Assembly (NCBI RefSeq): GCF_001540865.1
Contig: NC_033629.1
Span: 11,805,607 to 11,869,606, forward strand
Source of the DNA: Ananas comosus
Taxonomy: Eukaryota > Streptophyta > Magnoliopsida > Poales > Bromeliaceae
Direction: 5' to 3'
DNA: 64,000 nt
In this document: piece after piece, positions 34,855 through 45,756 of the stretch
Layout of the letters: each line of letters opens with the position of its first letter
Position numbering within the stretch: position 1 is the first letter of the stretch
The notes under the pieces: model-generated
Told to the model about the DNA's origin: nothing
Database searches by the model: none
Seen by the model: only the letters and a program-made list of their open reading frames with translations
Position numbers and translations under genes: made by a program

Positions 34855-34871
34855 TATATATATATATATAT
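34855..34871 (+). promoter_or_regulatory. Expanded TA-repeat TATA box of 2ODD-B
   Basis: A TA run of 17 bases sits between TTCC and TCAACTGCATG. The aligned promoters of 2ODD-C and 2ODD-D read only TTCCTATCAA. It lies about 85-100 bp before the start codon, right for a TATA box plus a short leader. Confidence 0.6.
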
Positions 34872-34956
34872 CAACTGCATGCAGCTAGACCCACGGATAT
34901 ACAAGCGTACTGATAATATATAGATCTCGTTCCACGAGTCCGCATAAACATAAAGC

Positions 34957-36431
34957 ATGGCCGCATACTCCGAGTCCGAGCGCCTCGCCGAGCTCCGCGC
35001 CTTCGACGCGACCAAAGCCGGCGTCAAGGGGCTTGTCGACGCCGGGTTCACGACCATCCCCCGCTTCTTCGTCCACCCGGAAGTCGAGCCAACCTCCGGC
35101 TCGAATCTCCAAGTCCCCGTCGTCGACCTCGGCGGCGTCGCCTCCGGGGACCCCGCGCGGCGCGCGGCGGCGGCGGCGGCGGCGGGGCGCGCGGCGGAGG
35201 GGCTGGGGCTGTTCCACGTGGTGAACCACGGGGTGCCCCAGCAGGTTCTCGACGAAATGCTCGAGAGAGTGAGGGGGTTCCACGAGGAGGGGGTGGACGC
35301 GAAGGGGGAGTACTACACCCGGGACCTGAGCAGGAAGGTGGTGTACAATTGCAACTTCGACTTGTTCCGGACGCAGGCGGCGAATTGGCGGGACACGCTC
35401 TCCTTCTCGATGGCGCCGGATCCGCCGCGGCCCGAGGAGTTGCCGCTCGCCTGCAGGTAATTAACGCAGTTCGTGCCCCGCCCGAAAGATCGAACTAATA
35501 GAAAACGGTGCAGAAATAGTGACGTATTAGGCAGCGTTCGGTTAGGGAATAGAAATAGGAATAGACTCTTATCCCTTCCTTTATATCCAAACGTTAATTT
35601 TATATTCGAAAATAGTAGTTCTCGGTTATCTCCACTAACACCTTCATTTCCTATATAAAACTAGCTAAAATTGTTCTTATTCCTGAAAACAACCCAATTT
35701 TCATCCAAACATTATTTTTGTTATCCCCATATTTGTACATATCCCTGTAATAACTAACTCTTACTTATACACGAACCAAACGGTACCTAAGTTTTTGAAA
35801 ACATATCATTATGTTACATATAATATCAAAGCAGGAGAGTAGGTTATTTAGTTAAGGGTGTGTTTGGTTCCACGTGAAACTGTGGAAAAAAGATTTTTGG
35901 TGAAAAAAGGATTTTATGTCGTTTAGTATTTGGTTTATAGAAAATAGTTTTTTTATGATTGTTGTTTGGTTAAAATGAAAAAAAAAAAAAAAAACTATTT
36001 AATATATTTTTTATTATATATTATATATTATTAATATACAAAAGTTATTATACTATATATATTATTATAGATTTTATAAATAAATAAATATAAAATATAT
36101 TATACAATAAGTATATAATATTAATACATAATAGTATAGAGTCCGGCTATGTTGCTTCTAAAAACACCAAGCACTTGGTGCTTGTAAATTTTTTAACGTT
36201 AGATCTACGCCTTTGATCATTTTTACCCGTTAGATTATATTGTTCAACCAACCACCCACTCAACTCTAGGGGGGCCACATCATCATAATCGCACATTCCT
36301 TAATCCAAGAACCGAAAACTTATAAGTACCAATAACTTGATATATACTTTTAAAAGTATAGGAGCTTAATTCGTATAGCATATTATATTTAGTACCATAA
36401 AAAAATCACTATATATTTATATATAAAAATA

Positions 36432-36465
<34 letters not shown>

Positions 36466-38867
36466 TGTGTTGAGCTAGAATACTCTCAAAAGCACCAAAA
36501 GAATGGTGCTTCTGAGTTTTTAGTCATTGGATGGAGAGATGTAGGGTTGAGATGATAGTGGTAGGTGGTGGTAGGTAGAATAGTGTTTGATCCAAAGGTT
36601 ATTACTAATCAAGGAGTAGATCCAAGGACTAAAAACTTAGAAGCAAGAGGTTTGTGTTTCTAANTACACACACATAATGAATAATGAATGAGCGAGAAAG
36701 TCCATGGGAGGGTCAGGTCCCTCGGTCCACTAGGTGAAGTGGACCGCATGTTAACATTCCTGCCCGGCGATTTTTCACCGTGTAAGGTTTTCGCTTTCCG
36801 CTCGATGTGAGCGGAAAACGAAAAGGGTTCTTTTTCTTAGAATCTGTAAAAAAAAATTTCCCAAAACTTTTTTACAGACAATCAAACAGCAGGAAAATAA
36901 TTTTTCAACTGAAAGATATTTTTTGAAGCTATTTTTCGAGGATCCAAACGTCCCCTAAGCAATATCTTGGACTCATGAAAAAGTCGCAAGCTTAGACTTA
37001 GACATGAGCTGGAGTGTTGTCTAGCAAGATAAAATTTTAGATACAAATGCTATTGAAATCTAATTAAAAAATAGTTCTGAAATAGACTTAATAGTTTGAA
37101 AGTGGGTAATTTGTAAAGTTTTATTTTTTTAATAGTCAATATAATAAATAAATATAAAATTTTATCACATGAATTAATTCTATTTTTTAATAGTCAAATT
37201 CGTATGGTTTTTATCTTTATTTTTTTTAGTCCTTTCTATAATTTATTCTTATATTTTATTGCATCAATAATTATTTATTCTTCGGTTGCTTTTTTTTTAT
37301 ATAATTCATTTACTCTTTTTTTACTTTATTTATTTATTTATTTATTTTTATGAAATCGTTCCGCCGCAACGCGCGGATCCTTCACTAGTATACAAAATGC
37401 ACAACAATCACATACTTCTCACCTGTTGTACAAAAGTATTTGCTTAAAAAGGGTAAAGATGTTTGAAGGCTCCCTCACTTATGGGAGATTCTGAGGTGGG
37501 CTCTCAACTTNTACTTCTCACCTGTTGTACAAAAGTATTTGCTTAAAAAGGGTAAAGATGTTTGAAGGCTCCCTCACTTATGGGAGATTCTGAGGTGGGC
37601 TCTCAACTTTAATATATAGTATTGACACCTCTTCTACTTTTGATCTTTTGCCACTTAAGTGAGTTCATCAATTAGATTAGGAATTTTATCAAATTCATAA
37701 GTGATTTCATGAAATTTAATGGTTTTGATCACTGCTTTAGCAAAGCTAATAGCTAACTGAGAATTTTTAACTCAAAGTCAAAGAAATTATTTTTACCAAA
37801 ATATTTTGATTACATGATCAGTTTTGTCGCATGTAATTATGTTAACATGTTGAGATCTATGCAGGGACATAGCCTTCAAATACGCAAGCTACGTGCAGAA
37901 GCTGGGAACCGTCCTCTTAGAGCTGCTCTCTGAGTCACTTGGACTGAACCCTGATCACCTCATAAAAATGGAGTGTGCTGATGGACTCCGTTTTTTCATG
38001 CACTATTACCCTGCCTGTCCTGAACCTCACCTCACACTCGGCACGAGTAAACATTCCGATTCCGGTTTCATTACCATTCTTCTGCAAGATAGTCTCGGCG
38101 GTTTACAAGTCCTCCGTCAGAATCAGTGGCTCGATGTCCCTCCGGTGCCAGGATCGTTCATCGTTAACATGGGCGACCTTTTACAGGTGAATAAATGCAT
38201 GTGCACGCGCGTCTATATATTTTTACGGGTCTCGATCTTTTATTTAGGGAATTTGTTGGTTAACTTGGCTCAGAATAATGATTCGTCGAGAGTGAAAGAT
38301 AAAGGCGCATTAGTATATTTACATTCAGTACTCCCCGTCGCATTTTAGCTGCAGAACTTTCAATACGGAGAAGCTTGAGGGTGGCTAGAAGTTTTAGCTC
38401 TTTTGCACCTGAATTTTGAATATAATGGATAAAGTAATTATGTGCATGTTATATTCAAATTCCAGTTGTAGGATTACTGTTGTTCAAATCTTGCCCTTTA
38501 CCAAAATTGAGTTGATGTGATGTAGCTACAATGATTAGATCATTTATTAGTAGGTGAAACATATATAGTTCTTATTTGGTTTCCTCACTAGTATAAATCT
38601 TCTTTGAACCTGCAGTTGGTCTCCAATGACAAGCTCAAGAGTGTTGAGCACAGGGTGGTTGCAAAGAGCTCTGGCCCCAGAATTTCTGTGGCAGGCTCCT
38701 TCAGCACAAGTCACGCTACATCCTCAAGGCTTTATGGCCCTATCAAGGAGTTAACTTCGCATAATAATCCTCCGCGTTATAAGGAAGTAACTTTGAAGGA
38801 CTTCATCGCGCACTACAATCACAAAGGCCTGAATGGGAAGCCGGCGTTAGACCACTTCAAATTGTGA
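34957..38867 (+). CDS. 2-oxoglutarate/Fe(II)-dependent dioxygenase (ACC oxidase homolog-like), 2ODD-B
   Basis: Exons 34957-35456, 37865-38186 and 38616-38867 (500+322+252 nt) give 357 residues, normal for the plant DOXC class. The start has the DIOX_N region; [14 protein letters not shown] sequence ([10 protein letters not shown]) is present. Iron ligands are H230 and D232 (HSD) and H286 (SVEHRV); the 2-oxoglutarate contact is R296-x-S298 (RIS); YYPACPEP precedes them. The enzymes use O2 and 2-oxoglutarate to hydroxylate or desaturate small molecules in the cytosol. Nearest named types are ACC-oxidase homologs, tomato E8 and maize BX6; true ACC oxidase is unlikely. Intron 1 (2408 bp) holds a MITE, a Harbinger-like element, a Helitron end and a duplicated block with an N. 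Exon 2 is almost identical to that of 2ODD-C, exon 3 is not. Confidence 0.92.
35530..35787. mobile_element. MITE with GGCAGCGTT/ACGGTACC ends, in 2ODD-B intron 1
   Basis: Starts GGCAGCGTTCGGTTAGGG and ends GAACCAAACGGTACC, with TA(A) on the outside. Shares inner blocks with the copy at 18085. The aligned intron of 2ODD-C lacks it. Confidence 0.75.
35856..36955. mobile_element. Harbinger-like element, about 1.1 kb, in 2ODD-B intron 1
   Basis: Ends GGGTGTGTTTGGTTCC and GGATCCAAACGTCCCC, flanked by TAA on both sides (35853-35855, 36956-36958). The aligned 2ODD-C intron reads TTAGTTAAACC with no element. Smaller elements are nested at about 36138-36373 and 36465-36660, the latter next to an N at 36664. 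Confidence 0.75.
37126..37388 (+). mobile_element. Helitron 3' end in 2ODD-B intron 1
   Basis: Ends in a hairpin (CCGCCGCAACGCGCGG), a short spacer and CTAG at 37385-37388, followed by T. The matching site in 2ODD-C (42040-42041) reads AATATAC, so insertion was between A and T as Helitrons do. The 5' end is missing, and about 1.3 kb of intron present in 2ODD-C is gone here. Confidence 0.65.
37417..37611. repeat. Direct duplication of about 95 bp split by an N
   Basis: The block from TACTTCTCACCTGTTGTAC to GGTGGGCTCTCAACTT occurs twice with N at 37511 between the copies. 2ODD-C has the block once. Probably two overlapping contig ends joined without merging. Confidence 0.85.
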
Positions 38868-38893
38868 TTCGGAGTCGAAAGTCCAGTTACAAG

Positions 38894-39176
38894 GTAACGT
38901 GGTCATATATACTTCATGAAAAATGCGAATTCCGTGCATGACACCCGATTAGTGACATTAACATAATAATCTTTTTATCGCTCGTTCGGTTTAAATGAAA
39001 TTGTGAAACAAATGGTGGAGAAATGTATGGATAAGCTTCTTTTAACGAAAAGGGATCAATATATAAGCAATAACTACTCGATATACATATACAGTAAGAT
39101 GTACTCTTTTTTTTTCTCTTCGTTTTTGGGGGAGAATTCGCAAGGCTAACATGTATTCTTTTTTTCTTCAATGCAG
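38894..39176 (+). other. Possible 3'-UTR intron of 2ODD-B
   Basis: A donor-like AAG|GTAACGTGG lies 27 bases after the stop and an acceptor-like T-rich tract with ATGCAG ends at 39176. The same pair is kept in 2ODD-C (43581-43859) and 2ODD-D (50587-50991). Confidence 0.45.
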
Positions 39177-39243
39177 TGGAAAAGAGTGCTGAGCACAAGG
39201 TCTTATTGGAGATTATTACAATTAAAGGGATTATTATATGCAT

Positions 39244-39964
39244 ACTGTAATAAAATTGGCATCTATGTTACACATTGTTTACTGTAATAAAGGGATTATA
39301 TACTTGTTGTACACAAGTATATGCGACTAATTGTTATGTAATAATTTGTTGGACCATATCAATATCTATATATATACTTATACATTATTTCTTCTAAAGT
39401 TGCCACATGATAATTATTTCTTCATTGTTGATTGTGGACTCTGTCCCGAACCAGCTCAAGTCCTTCATCTTTCTCTTCCTTCGGTTATTATCTTCGTTCA
39501 TCAGTAAGATGAATTTTATTTCTTATTATTGTTTTTTCATCGTTGTTTTCTTCTTCTTTTTTTTTCGATGTTTTTCTTTTTTTTTAATTATTTATCTGCC
39601 GCATCGGCTGGTTACTACACTAGTGTTGTATAATATGTTAAGCTTTAGGTAAAAACCTAATGAAGATATCTAAACTATGTATTATTTTGATCAACTATTC
39701 AAACCTTTAGCTTTTTATTTGCTGTCGAATTTTTTTTATTTGTATTTGATTTTAGAATTTAAGTTAATTATTTATTTTTAAAAATTTTGTATATTTAAAG
39801 TCATAAAGTTTTTATCTAAGGCGCACACCACTAGGACACGTGTCAACGTAACAGGCACAGAAACGCCGCTCCGCCTCCGCCGCACGATAGGCACTACACA
39901 ATTCCTATCAAGTGCGTATACATGCGTATTGATCTCGTTCCACGCGTCCGCATAAACATAAAGC
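39244..39964. other. 2ODD-C upstream region
   Basis: AT-rich, becoming GC-richer from about 39820. The last about 190 bases align with the upstream region of 2ODD-D (GACACGTGTCAAC, CCGCATAAACATAAAGC). CACGTG at 39838-39843 is a G-box. No TATA run as in 2ODD-B. Confidence 0.55.
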
Positions 39965-41374
39965 ATGGCCGCATACTCGGACTCCGAGCGCCTCGCCGAG
40001 CTCCGCGCCTTCGACGCGACCAAAGCCGGCGTCAAGGGGCTCGCCGACGCCGGCTTCACCTCCGTCCCCCGCTTCTTCGTCCACCCCGACCCCGACCTCG
40101 AGCGAACCCCCCGCGCGAATCTCCAAGTCCCCGTCGTCGACCTCGGCGGCGTCGCCGCCGACCCCGCACGGCGCGCAGCGGCGGCGGCGGCGGCGGGGGG
40201 CGCGGCGGAGGCGCTGGGGCTGTTCCACGTGGTGAACCACGGGGTGCCCCAGCAGGTGCTCGACGAAATGCTCGAGAGAGTGAGGGGGTTCCACGAGGAG
40301 GGGGTGGAGGTGAAGGGGGAGTACTACACCCGGGACCTGAGCAGGAAGGTGGTGTACAATTGCAACTTCGACTTGTTCCAGACGCAGGCGGCGAATTGGC
40401 GGGACACGCTCTCCTTCTCGATGGCGCCGGAGCCGCCGCGGCCCGAGGAGTTGCCCCTCGCCTGCAGGTAATTAACGCAGTTCGTGCCTCGCCCGAAAGA
40501 TCGAACTAAAAGAAAACAAGTCAGAAATAGTGACGTACTTTAAAGCTTTTTGAAAACATATAAATTATTATTTTACATATAATATCAAAGCAGGAGAGTA
40601 GGTTATTTAGTTAAACCATCTCACGAAAAAGTTGCGAGCTTAGACATGAGCTGGAGTGTTCTCTAGCAAGATAAAATTTTAAACACAAATGCTATTGAAA
40701 TCTAATTAATTAAAAAATAGTTCTGAAATAGACTTAATAGTTTGAAAGTGGGTAATTTGCAAAGTTTCATTTTTGGCTCTTGAAAAGTTGGACACATGAC
40801 AAGTTGAACCTTTGAAAGTGTTTTTAATTTAATCTTTTATCTTTATTTACTATTAAAGATTTTTTTTTTTTTTGAGAGAGAGAGAGAGAAAGATAGCAAG
40901 CTACATGATTAATTTGTTTTTTAGAAACATAAAATAATTAGGTTTCAAATTTAGAACTTTAGGTACTAATTACCGAGCCCTTTAGCCAACTTTATTAGAT
41001 ACTATTAATTGTGTACATCTGATGCATTCGTGCACCAATAAAGCCATGATCCTATTACTCATTGAGTTGTAATCTTTTCTTGGATGGTTGAATTGCATGT
41101 ATAAGATGGAAATTGATGGTGGGGTAAAAGAATAATTGGTGTATGGATGCACCAGAACTCAAGAAGCAGCTAGTATATTTTCCTATGAGCATTTCCATAG
41201 TTAGGAATAAGGAATATTGTCCTGTCCAACTTAAAAGTTCAAGGTTAGGACCACAGTAAAATGTAGAAAAAGAATTCAGAGACTATTAAGTAAAATTTAA
41301 ATGAAAGTTCAGAGACTATGGGTGCGATTTAATCTTGTAAGAAGTAAGACTTGGCTGGAAAATGTTCTTCTTCC

Positions 41375-41406
<32 letters not shown>

Positions 41407-43554
41407 TGAGAATAGTAGTAGTAAGTTATCTGTTTCATTAAATTTTTTTAGAAATAAATTAAACTAGAAATGTGAAGCCACTGGGGTTCAAACTTAGGAC
41501 TTACGGTACCAACCATTAGGTCATTAGCTAACTATGTTAGATAAGGTCGGTTTGGCAAAAAAATATATATTTAAATGCAGGAGATTCTTTTACGCCACAA
41601 ATAGATCCTAGCCTCTAGTTTCAGCTCATTCAGTGGCTCTGAACCCAGCCATATATGTAGTGTGACCATATCCTAAGGAGGTGATTGAAAATTGACCGTC
41701 GCTAACGCAAATTGTAAAATACTTGATGGTTGATAATTTGGTATTTGAGGATCTAAGTTCGAAAAGTAGTTATTTTAAAAGTTCAATTAACCGACCGTCT
41801 CCAGAGCAAGTGTCGAAGGGCTTGGTAGTTGGTACCCGAGATCCAAGTTCGAATCCTAGTTGATTTACATTTCCAGTTAAGTTTATTTTTAAATGAAATA
41901 AATGAAGCGGGTAGCGTGCTACCTGTCTTTCAAAAAAAAAAAAAGTTCACCTAAGTTTATTTCTCCAAAATAAACAAAGTGATATCATGCTACCATTCTT
42001 TCTCCCTTTTTCCTTTTTAGAAAAGAACGTGACCCAACAATATACAAAATGCACAACAATCACCTACTTCTCACCTGTTGTACAAAAGTATTTGCTTAAA
42101 AAGGGTAAAGATGTTTGAAGGCTCCCTCACTTATGGGAGATTCTGAGGTGGGCTCTCAACTTTAATATATAGTATTGACACCTCTTCTACTTTTGATCTT
42201 TTGCCACTTAAGTGAGTTCATCAATTAGATTAGGAATTTTATCAAATTCATAAGTGATTTCATGAAATTTAATGGTTTTGATCACTGCTTTAGCAAAGCT
42301 AATAGCTAACTGAGAATTTTTAACTCAAAGTCAAAGAAATTATTTTTACCAAAATATTTTGATTACATGATCAGTTTTGTCGCATGTAATTATGTTAACA
42401 TGTTGAGATCTATGCAGGGACATAGCCTTCAAATACGCAAGCTACGTGCAGAAGCTGGGAACCGTCCTCTTAGAGCTGCTCTCTGAGTCACTTGGACTGA
42501 ACCCTGATCACCTCATAAAAATGGAGTGTGCTGATGGACTCCGTTTTTTCATGCACTATTACCCTGCCTGTCCTGAACCTCACCTCACACTCGGCACGAG
42601 TAAACATTCCGATTCCGGTTTCATTACCATTCTTCTGCAAGATAGTCTCGGCGGTTTACAAGTCCTCCGTCAGAATCAGTGGCTCGACGTCCCTCCGGTG
42701 CCAGGATCGTTCATCGTTAACATTGGTGACCTTTTACAGGTGAATAAATGTGCACGCGCGTCTATATATTTTTACGGGCCTCAATCTTTTATTTAGAGAA
42801 TTTGTTGGTTTACTTGGCGCACAATAACGATTCGTTGAGAGTGAAAGATAAAGGTGCATTAGTATATTTACATTCAGTACTCCCCCTCGTATTTTAGCCG
42901 CAGAACTTTCCATGCCGAGAAGCTTGAGGGTGGCTAGAAGTTTTAGCTCTTTTGCATCTGAATTTTGAATATAATGGATAAAGTTTTTTTCTTTTTCCCC
43001 TCAAATTCAGAACCTGTTATTTTGATCGACCATAGACCTAAAGCTACTCCATAATAAATAAGTAATTCTGTACATGTTTATATTCAAATTCCAGTCGTAG
43101 GATTACAGTTGTTCAAATCTTGCCCTTACCAAAATTGAGTTGATGTGATGTAGCTACAATTATTAGATCATTTATTAGTAGATGAAACGTATCTTTGATT
43201 TATCCTTTATTATTTGAATTTCTTTTCATATTGCAATCAGTGTATATATATATATTCTTATTTTGGTTTCCTCACTAGTATGAATCTTCTTTAAACCTGC
43301 AGTTGATCTCCAATGACAAGTTCAAAAGTGTTGAGCACAGGGTGCTTGCAAATAGCTCTGGCCCCAGAATTTCTGTGGCATGCTCCTTCAGCACAAATCG
43401 CGCCACATCTACAAGGCTCTACGGCCCTCTCAACGAGTTAACTTCGCATAATAATCCACCGCGTTATAAGGAAGTAACTATGACGGACTTCCTCGCACAC
43501 TTCAATCGCAAAGGCCTGGATGGGCGGTCGGCGTTAGACCACTACAAATTGTGA
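39965..43554 (+). CDS. 2-oxoglutarate/Fe(II)-dependent dioxygenase (ACC oxidase homolog-like), 2ODD-C
   Basis: Exons 39965-40467, 42418-42739 and 43303-43554 (503+322+252 nt) encode 358 residues. Iron ligands are H231, D233 and H287; 2-oxoglutarate contact R297-x-S299; YYPACPEP and [10 protein letters not shown] are present, so the enzyme should be functional. Splice phases (2 then 0) match 2ODD-B and -D. Exon 1 is alanine- and GC-rich, exons 2-3 are AT-richer, as in grasses and relatives. Intron 1 is a SINE trap: at least four copies. A solo LTR interrupts the 3' region 333 bases after the stop and may supply the poly(A) site. Substrate unknown; the tandem array suggests specialised metabolism. 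Confidence 0.93.
40860..41010 (-). mobile_element. Degenerate SINE, minus, in 2ODD-C intron 1
   Basis: T-run, GAGAGAGA, then GATAGCAAGCTACATG, the inverse of the SINE tail, and a decayed B-box region up to CCAACTTTATTAGATAC. Confidence 0.6.
41372..41555 (-). mobile_element. SINE, minus, in 2ODD-C intron 1
   Basis: Long T-run, then AAGTTATCTGTTTCATTAAA and CTAGAAATGTGAAGCCAC, the inverse of the family consensus, ending near GATAAGGTCGG. 2ODD-D has the same insertion at 48615-48770, so it predates their split. Confidence 0.7.
41693..42000 (+). mobile_element. Old SINE interrupted by a younger SINE
   Basis: The older copy begins TGACCGTCGCTAACGC at 41693, stops near 41790 and resumes at about 41945 (CACCTAAGTTTATTTCTCC). 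The younger copy, 41791-41940 (CCGACCGTCTCCAGAGCAAG to poly-A), sits between. Flanking AAAAGTTCAATTAA and AAAAGTTCACCTAA form the target duplication. The older copy is uninterrupted in 2ODD-D (48905-49020). Confidence 0.8.
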
Positions 43555-43918
43555 TTTAGGGTCAAAAGTCGAATTACAAGGTAACGTGGTCATACTTCAC
43601 GAAAAATGCGAATTAATTCCGTGACACCCGATTAGTGACATTAACATAACAATCTTTTTGTCGCTCGTTCGGTTTAAACGAAATTGTGAAACAAATGGCG
43701 GAGAAATGAATGGATAAGCTTCTTTTAATGAGAAGGGATATATCAATAAGCAATAACTCCATTTACAGTAAGATGTACTCTTTTTTTTCTTTTCTTTTTT
43801 TGGGGGGAGAATTTGCAATTTGCAAGGGTAACATGTATTTTCTTTTCTTCAATGCACAGTTGAAAAGAGTGCTGAGAACAAGGTCTTGAAAGATACAACT
43901 CTCTCTCTCTCTTATATA

Positions 43919-44180
43919 GAACACTCTAGAATGCTCTAGAAACAAGTGTTCTTTCTACTTGCTAATAGAACACTCTAGAGTGCTCTAGAAACAAGTGTTC
44001 TTTCTACTTGCTAATAGAACACTCTAGAGTACTTTAGAAATAAGTACTCTTTCTCTTTATAGAACATTCTAGAAATAAGTACTCTCTGCTTGCTAATAGA
44101 GCACTTTAAAAAGTTCTAGAAATAAGTGCTCTAGAATATTCTAGAGTACTCATGTAAGTAAATTGGAGGCCTATAAATAG
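43919..44180 (+). promoter_or_regulatory. Heat-shock-element-like array and TATA box in the solo LTR
   Basis: A perfect HSE GAA-CA-TTC-TA-GAA is at 44062-44074, near-perfect ones at 44134-44146 (GAA-TA-TTC-TA-GAG) and 44114-44121 (TTCTAGAA). At 43919-43941 five units keep the 5-bp spacing but with CTC in place of TTC (GAA-CA-CTC-TA-GAA-TG-CTC-TA-GAA), and a similar array starts at 43968. All lie within 260 bp upstream of the TATA box. Heat response is inferred only. Confidence 0.6.
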
Positions 44181-44460
44181 GTGTGAGGCATCCACACCAA
44201 GTGTATGTGTGAGAGTGTAGAGTGAGATGAAATAGTGAAGTAAGGTGCGAGGGGTGTGTGAGAGGAAGTAGTGTGAGTTAGTGTGTGAGCCTTGTAGTCC
44301 TTTGAGCGTATGTATTAGTGAGTGTGTGTGTTAGAATAATTTGTGTGTGAGTTACTTTGTATGTAATAAAGAAAGTTTTATTATTAATTTGGTACGTCAA
44401 TACTCAGGGTAACGTTTGGTTCGGTTTTATTATTAGTTGGTACGTCAATACTCAGGGTAG

Positions 44461-44773
44461 CGTTTGGTTCGAGTATAAGCAAAAACTAGCTATTACAGGG
44501 ATATGTACAAGTATGGGGATAAGAAAAATAGCGTTTTGATGAAAATTGGGTTGTTCCCGGGCCGGGGATAAGAAAAATAGCGTTTGGGTAGATAATATAA
44601 AATAAGAAAAATAGTTGGTAGTTTTATATAAAAAATGAAGGTGTTGGTGGGAATAGTTATATTGGATTATTATAGATAACCGATAACTACTATTCTCGGG
44701 CAAAAAATTAGCGTTTGGGTATAAAGGGGATAAAGGGTTATCCCTATCCCTATTCCCTATCCAAATGGTGCCG
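44461..44773 (-). mobile_element. MITE with CGTTTGG ends, inside the solo LTR
   Basis: Reverse copy of the family at 18085: begins CGTTTGGTTCGAGTATAAGC and ends CCCTATCCAAATGGTGCCG followed by TAACA. A partial tandem copy of LTR end plus MITE start (44400-44425 repeated at 44440-44470) suggests slippage at the insertion. Confidence 0.7.
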
Positions 44774-45156
44774 TAACAGGTCTTATTGGAGATTTTAATT
44801 AAGGGATTATATGCATACTGTTAACAAAATTGGCATCTATATTATACACTATGTATTGAAAAATTTGGTCACTTGTTGTACAAAAGTATATGCTACGGTT
44901 GTTATGTGATTACTTGTTGTACCATATGTTGTATAATATGTTTAGTTTTACGTAAAAACGTAATGTATTTATCTGAACTATTCAAACTTTTAAATTTTTG
45001 ATTTGTTGTCCAATTTGTTAATTTGTATTTGATTTTAGAATTTAAGTTAATTATTTATTTTTAAAAAATTTGCATATCTATTTCATCTTCTTCTCTACAT
45101 TAAAGCAGGGTTTGGGGGACCAAAGGGTGACATGTGTCTTCCCAAACCCCCTTTTA

Positions 45157-45208
<52 letters not shown>

Positions 45209-45320
45209 TTCTTCTTCTCTCTACATTAAAGGAGGGTTCAGGGGGACCAAATGGTGACACGTGTCTCCCCAAATCCCTCTTTACTCTCTCTCCCTGTGTG
45301 TGAGTATATATATATATATA

Positions 45321-45326
45321 TAGTAT

Positions 45327-45395
<69 letters not shown>
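45321..45395. repeat. (GA)n microsatellite
   Basis: About 75 bases of GA dinucleotides with a few interruptions, next to a (TA)n run at 45303-45322. Confidence 0.9.
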
Positions 45396-45397
<2 letters not shown>

Positions 45398-45756
45398 TAG
45401 AAGCCAGTTGCGGAGTAGAATAACTATCGATAGCAAGACGGGCTCTGTTGCCATCTATTGTTTCGATGATGGAGCTCTCCAATCGATGATCAGGCCCCTG
45501 TTGACATGATCTATACACTCAAAGTGTTTAGAAATCAAATTCAAATCTTTCGAACATTATTTGTTTAATGACAAAGCGGTATTCAAAATTTTATATTTTA
45601 ATGATCGATATGAGGCGATTTTCTCGTTAACGGCGTAAAGATATTTAAATCAATTGAATTTTTGTTAGAAAATTTTTTAAAGACTATTTTAAACAAGAGT
45701 CTATACTCTTGACTTGATTTACAAAATCCTATCATCATTTTTAAGAATATTATTTT

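Larger units (their letters stand above)
43887..44778 (+). mobile_element. Solo LTR in the 3' region of 2ODD-C
   Basis: Starts TG (43887) and ends CA (44778), with a perfect 5-bp target duplication GGTCT at 43882-43886 and 44779-44783. The matching place after 2ODD-B (about 39200) has GGTCT once. A TATA box (CTATAAATAG, 44171-44180) and AATAAA (44365-44370) lie in LTR order. A MITE (44461-44773) has entered near its 3' end. No internal retrotransposon part follows, so the two LTRs of an element have recombined into one. Confidence 0.88.

Noticed and set aside
34957..38867. True ACC oxidase (ethylene synthesis)
   Set aside because: The proteins have the longer N-terminus and exon plan of ACC-oxidase homologs, and the whole is a recent tandem array; only the shared dioxygenase fold supports ACC oxidase.
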